Notes under the pieces: model-generated
Databases searched by the model: none
What the model was told of the DNA's origin: nothing
The model's input: only the letters and a program-made list of their open reading frames with translations
In this document: positions 12,501 through 14,559 of the stretch, in pieces
Layout of the letters: each line of letters opens with the position of its first letter
How positions within the stretch are numbered: position 1 is the first letter of the stretch
Position numbers and translations under genes: made by a program
Source of the DNA: JBKEDS01 sp047975545
GTDB taxonomy: Bacteria > Bacteroidota > Bacteroidia > Flavobacteriales > Flavobacteriaceae
NCBI GenBank assembly: GCA_047975545.1
Contig: JBKEDS010000081.1
Location: 1 to 14,559 of the forward strand
Reading direction: 5' to 3'
Length of the DNA: 14,559 nucleotides

Positions 12501-14559
12501 ACTATGCTATTGGTACATTAACCGTAACTTTTTTATCGGGTATCGATTCCGATGGCGATGGTTTTTTGAATATTTGCGATTTGGATGACGATAACGATGG
12601 TATTTTGGATACCGACGAAGGGTGTAGGGATACCGAGTTTGCAGGCGATAATTCTAATCCCACAGGGATACCAGGAGCTGTATATATATCATATCCTAAC
12701 GAAACAAGTGCTTATGCTCATGTTAGGTCCAACGTGGCACCTATAATTTCAATTTCTACTATAACTGCCGAAAGTTTTGGTAGTGGGTTAACGGCAGTTC
12801 ATCAAGACACTCATGTTAACTTATCAAATGTAAACGCAACCACTTATGCCGAAGCCATTACCAATAACGAATATATCGAATTTAGCTTCACAACAACAAA
12901 TACATTTCTCGGGGCCCATATCGATTGGGTTGGTTTTTACAATTACGTACAACAACCGGGGTTTTCGGTAACTTATACTATTTCCAACGATGATTTTGCA
13001 ACCCATACCGATTTGGCAACATTTGTTGAAATGCTTAACGATGGCGGGGGTACATTTCCACAAGGCAGGGAAGCCGAGGATATAGTAGATTACGAGCTAT
13101 CACATAGTACAACTTATACTGTGCGTATGTATTTTTATGCTTTTGAAAACGGAACAGGGCCTATTGCATTCGATGATGCCATCTTGGCCTTCGATTTTTG
13201 TAATGCCGATTGCGATGGCGACGGCGTAGGGAACAGTTTGGATTTAGATAGCGACAACGATGGCATTTACGATGCCGTAGAAGCAGGAGTTTCGGGAGTA
13301 AACACTAACGGAACAGCTAACGGAACCATAAATGTAGCAACGGGCGTACCCGCAAATGCCGTAACGGCATTACCAGATACCGATACCGACGGAACAAGTA
13401 ACGTTTGCGATTTAGATAGCGATGCCGACAATTGTTCCGATGCCGACGAATATTATCAGGCTACAACTGCCGATGGCAATGATGGCGGACAATATGGCGA
13501 AGGCGATCCGCTTACCCTTGCCAATGGCGATGTTAATGCCAATGGTACGGTAATTGGCGCATCTTACACATCAATACATTACACCAACGTTATTACCAAA
13601 GGAGAAGTTCCTGTTATAGAAACTCATCCTGTTGGTGGATGTTTTGCTGCAGGAAGTACAGCTTCGGCTTCGGTAACGCTTACCAATGCAACTGCCACGA
13701 CATTATACCAATGGCAAGTAAGTATCGATGACGGGACAACTTGGGAAAATATCGATGGCGAAACCAATGCAACCATATCAGGAACTGTTATACAGGATTA
13801 TAATTTATATCAATTCAGGGTAGTTGTAACAAGAAGTGATTATATATGTGGCGAGGTTATTTCCAATCCAGCAACGCTTTTCATAACTCCGGAGTTAACG
13901 GAAAACCACATCAACGTAAATTGTTATGGTGAGTCTAATGGTTCTATTTTGGTTTCTGCAACAAACGGAACAGCACCGTATACTTATAGTCTTAGTAGCG
14001 ATTTTAGCAGCAGTAATACAACAGGTAGTTTTACAAATTTAACAGCCAATCCGTATACCGTATATGCTAAGGATGCCAACGATTGTACAAAAACTATTAA
14101 TGTGGAAATAACCGAACCCAATGACATCGTTTTAACGGTTCCCGAAAATGAAACAACAGCTTCTTGTTTAACGCAAGATGAAGTAAATACTTTATTTGCT
14201 AATTGGCTAACCGAAGTAAGTTATAGTGGCGGGCAAAACGCTTCAATAACAAACAATAGTACGGTGGCTCCCAATGCTTGTGGGGGTTCGGTTACGGTAA
14301 CATGGACAGTAACCCAGTCAGACATCATAGCCGGGGGTGTGCACAACCAGGCCACGGCCACGGGCAGCTATGGCGATAGGGAGGTAAGCGACCTATCGGA
14401 CGACGACTCCTACCTGGAGGACGATACCACTACCATCCCGATCGAGGGCTGCGTTATAGAGGTGTTCAATGCGTTAACCCCCGATGGGGACGGCAGGAAC
14501 GACACGTTCTACATCCGCGGCATCGAGTGCTACCCCGACAATACGGTTGAGATATACAA
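9530..14559 (+). CDS. Giant T9SS-secreted multi-domain protein, type B sorting domain (3' end beyond window)
   Basis: One uninterrupted frame of 1676 codons runs off the right edge. A signal peptide with a long basic N-region (K10, K11, K19, K20) ends near LNAQ (residues 33-36). From about 36 to 1000 come beta-sandwich-like units of roughly 80-130 residues; six have one early and one late cysteine, the late one mostly in a D-x-CG setting (147/200, 234/310, 335/411, 438/511, 536/641, 665/721). Three Asp-rich, thrombospondin type-3-like calcium-binding blocks lie at 1005-1032, 1225-1252 and 1282-1311; the first two flank a 190-residue beta-rich insert. An Ig-like unit precedes a SprB repeat at about 1458-1530 (CYGESNGSI...APYTYSLS). 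The end (from C1641, FNALTPDGDGRNDTFYI) is the start of the gliding-motility-associated C-terminal domain that directs type IX secretion. It is probably a cell-surface or released adhesin-like protein; the ligand is unknown. Base composition changes sharply near codon 1595. Confidence 0.9.
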   Translation, partial: MLVALQTFCKKGVVSFLCKKAFLLLSLFFCLSLNAQITSFTMTVTPTPETCEGNGALTFEIENTQNEAEFEFQIYQTSNLVTPYRVGAATATGTTLTHTEEGLLDGTYNVVVVQTFEGETNQQSQNNITITSSIQALAFTLSQTRKCGNLVDITTNVTAGHPDTYTLYDNTSNVVRPAQASNVFEDVPTGSYVVAVADVCGDVVSLGITVAEETVNYGISRGSNAYGFVALADCDTFNHVERLQYNGTNTIPAHRYPIDVAIEVEDPNGGPNTVINTTWISGNSETFSIPYYYLASGGTYSYSVTFTDACGVVTTQTDDIPRSSNFRLRTINAVCGSKFLRIDNYYRLKNPTAKITFVSYPLGFDPADYNNDFVSGAYTHTYTSSLGDINFGDSTTPVPVGNYTIQIEDDCGRITEQSITVVNSVNYSIYNSKLYGGCGDDEGNVNLYIRASGATIADNMVSVKVTSAPAAFITNYGVLPYDVSANIASNGQFYMNSLPAGDYTINVVGECGIPITHTFTVPGANLVSTVTPTLNCGSFDVSYEISSYLAYETIYLQKYYPASGRWGHPSTGSLYTNGAVLTTTNAMQFPGVGGHNGGLQTLTGSFTNLVQSGLFRVILQSYHYDNGIASGGNGTEGRLLCFNELEQFTVPANGISLNNYYVASCAGGTTELIIDAVSGGSTLNYTIVEQNGTAVNIDNGTSPVFTGLAPGKYKVRITDDCPNEVYFEFSTSTVKLPVIRPNNLCEGENGSLFVTGLSFLDITWTKDSDPTVIGTGNTLNFTPFTATDAGTYHATLSYNPNPSACINQTVSITVAAPQPTPEAGTGQTIEILQQDAGVMNLFDLITPPYDNYGEWTDLSGTGFLNNEVLDAGQLTVETYQFQYNVEGLCDGSDSTIVTIKILATDLTAHEDTITGLCPNMPQINIGNVMDNDTETGSLVTQANYTVSTEVADPNGIITVNANGTVDVASGAQAGQTYTLQYRISETANTNNYAIGTLTVTFLSGIDSDGDGFLNICDLDDDNDGILDTDEGCRDTEFAGDNSNPTGIPGAVYISYPNETSAYAHVRSNVAPIISISTITAESFGSGLTAVHQDTHVNLSNVNATTYAEAITNNEYIEFSFTTTNTFLGAHIDWVGFYNYVQQPGFSVTYTISNDDFATHTDLATFVEMLNDGGGTFPQGREAEDIVDYELSHSTTYTVRMYFYAFENGTGPIAFDDAILAFDFCNADCDGDGVGNSLDLDSDNDGIYDAVEAGVSGVNTNGTANGTINVATGVPANAVTALPDTDTDGTSNVCDLDSDADNCSDADEYYQATTADGNDGGQYGEGDPLTLANGDVNANGTVIGASYTSIHYTNVITKGEVPVIETHPVGGCFAAGSTASASVTLTNATATTLYQWQVSIDDGTTWENIDGETNATISGTVIQDYNLYQFRVVVTRSDYICGEVISNPATLFITPELTENHINVNCYGESNGSILVSATNGTAPYTYSLSSDFSSSNTTGSFTNLTANPYTVYAKDANDCTKTINVEITEPNDIVLTVPENETTASCLTQDEVNTLFANWLTEVSYSGGQNASITNNSTVAPNACGGSVTVTWTVTQSDIIAGGVHNQATATGSYGDREVSDLSDDDSYLEDDTTTIPIEGCVIEVFNALTPDGDGRNDTFYIRGIECYPDNTVEIY
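14312..14559 (+). other. GC-rich, codon-shifted 3' segment of the giant gene
   Basis: From about the codons for TVTQSD (residues 1593-1598) onward the sequence becomes GC-rich: 108 of 180 bases (60%) in 14341-14520, against 19 of 60 (32%) in 14161-14220. Codons shift from GAT, TTA, AAT and TAT to GAC, CTG, GAG, TTC, ATC and TAC. The reading frame is kept. The segment carries a DUF7507-like tail (QATATG, VSDLSDDDS) and the start of the type B sorting domain. It looks like sequence of different origin joined in frame to the body of the gene, by recombination or by an assembly join. Confidence 0.7.

Noticed and set aside
9815..13063. Minus-strand frames within the giant gene (9815-10246, 12245-12469, 12824-13063)
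   Set aside because: They are antisense to a continuous coding frame with clear domains.
14312..14559. GC-rich tail as a separate gene
   Set aside because: The frame is continuous with the body of the giant gene and ends in the sorting domain expected for such a protein; it is a compositional segment, not a separate gene.
1..14559. CRISPR array, tRNA/rRNA genes, toxin-antitoxin or phage-defence genes
   Set aside because: No regularly spaced repeats, no recognisable tRNA or rRNA sequence and no defence-type domains were found on either strand; the lipoprotein pair alone is not enough to claim a defence or toxin system.

Overview
The window looks like a chromosomal segment of a Flavobacteriia species (Bacteroidota, probably Flavobacteriaceae). 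The evidence is: a giant secreted protein that ends in the type IX secretion (gliding motility-associated, 'type B') sorting domain, the typically bacteroidotal families DUF4294 and DUF4268, Bacteroidota-type promoter boxes (TTG ... TAnnTTTG) without clear Shine-Dalgarno sites, AT-rich codon use, and short intergenic repeats of a kind I recall from flavobacterial genomes. No rRNA, tRNA, CRISPR array or recognisable defence system is visible.

Layout. Positions 1-520 are decayed DNA: the C-terminal end of an ISAs1-type transposase with an internal stop codon, then the N-terminal part of a DUF962 (Mpo1/YGL010w-like) gene broken by a frameshift at a T run. Positions 522-2235 (minus strand) hold an AT-rich pair of unrecognised exported proteins, a lipoprotein and a shorter protein that looks like a diverged, truncated relative of its N-terminal half. 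Next come a Nudix hydrolase (2340-2906, minus), a gene-free stretch (2907-3369) with a structured flavobacterial repeat and a 259-bp MITE-like element bounded by 29-bp inverted repeats, and an M42 aminopeptidase (3370-4458, minus). Divergent from the peptidase is a two-gene plus-strand unit, DUF4294 protein plus hemolysin III/TrhA membrane protein (4559-5866). A convergent minus-strand unit follows: SAM methyltransferase, ZIP metal transporter and DUF4268 protein (7901 down to 6001). Divergent from it, with closely spaced promoter boxes, is a THUMP-domain RNA methyltransferase (8143-9297).

The last third (9530 to the window end) is one open reading frame of at least 1676 codons, incomplete at the 3' end. 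It encodes a secreted multi-domain protein: a signal peptide, an array of beta-sandwich-like units with paired cysteines, three thrombospondin type-3-like calcium-binding blocks, an Ig-like unit, a SprB repeat, and the start of the type B sorting domain.

Most of the middle of the window is ordinary core genome. The most interesting signals are: a sharp GC and codon-use change inside the giant gene at about 14,310, which coincides with a join between two different domain types just before the sorting domain; the MITE-like element; the structured repeat, partly copied upstream of another gene and able to create false N-terminal extensions of its neighbours; the tandem lipoprotein/truncated relative pair; and the in-phase slippery heptamer in the broken DUF962 gene.
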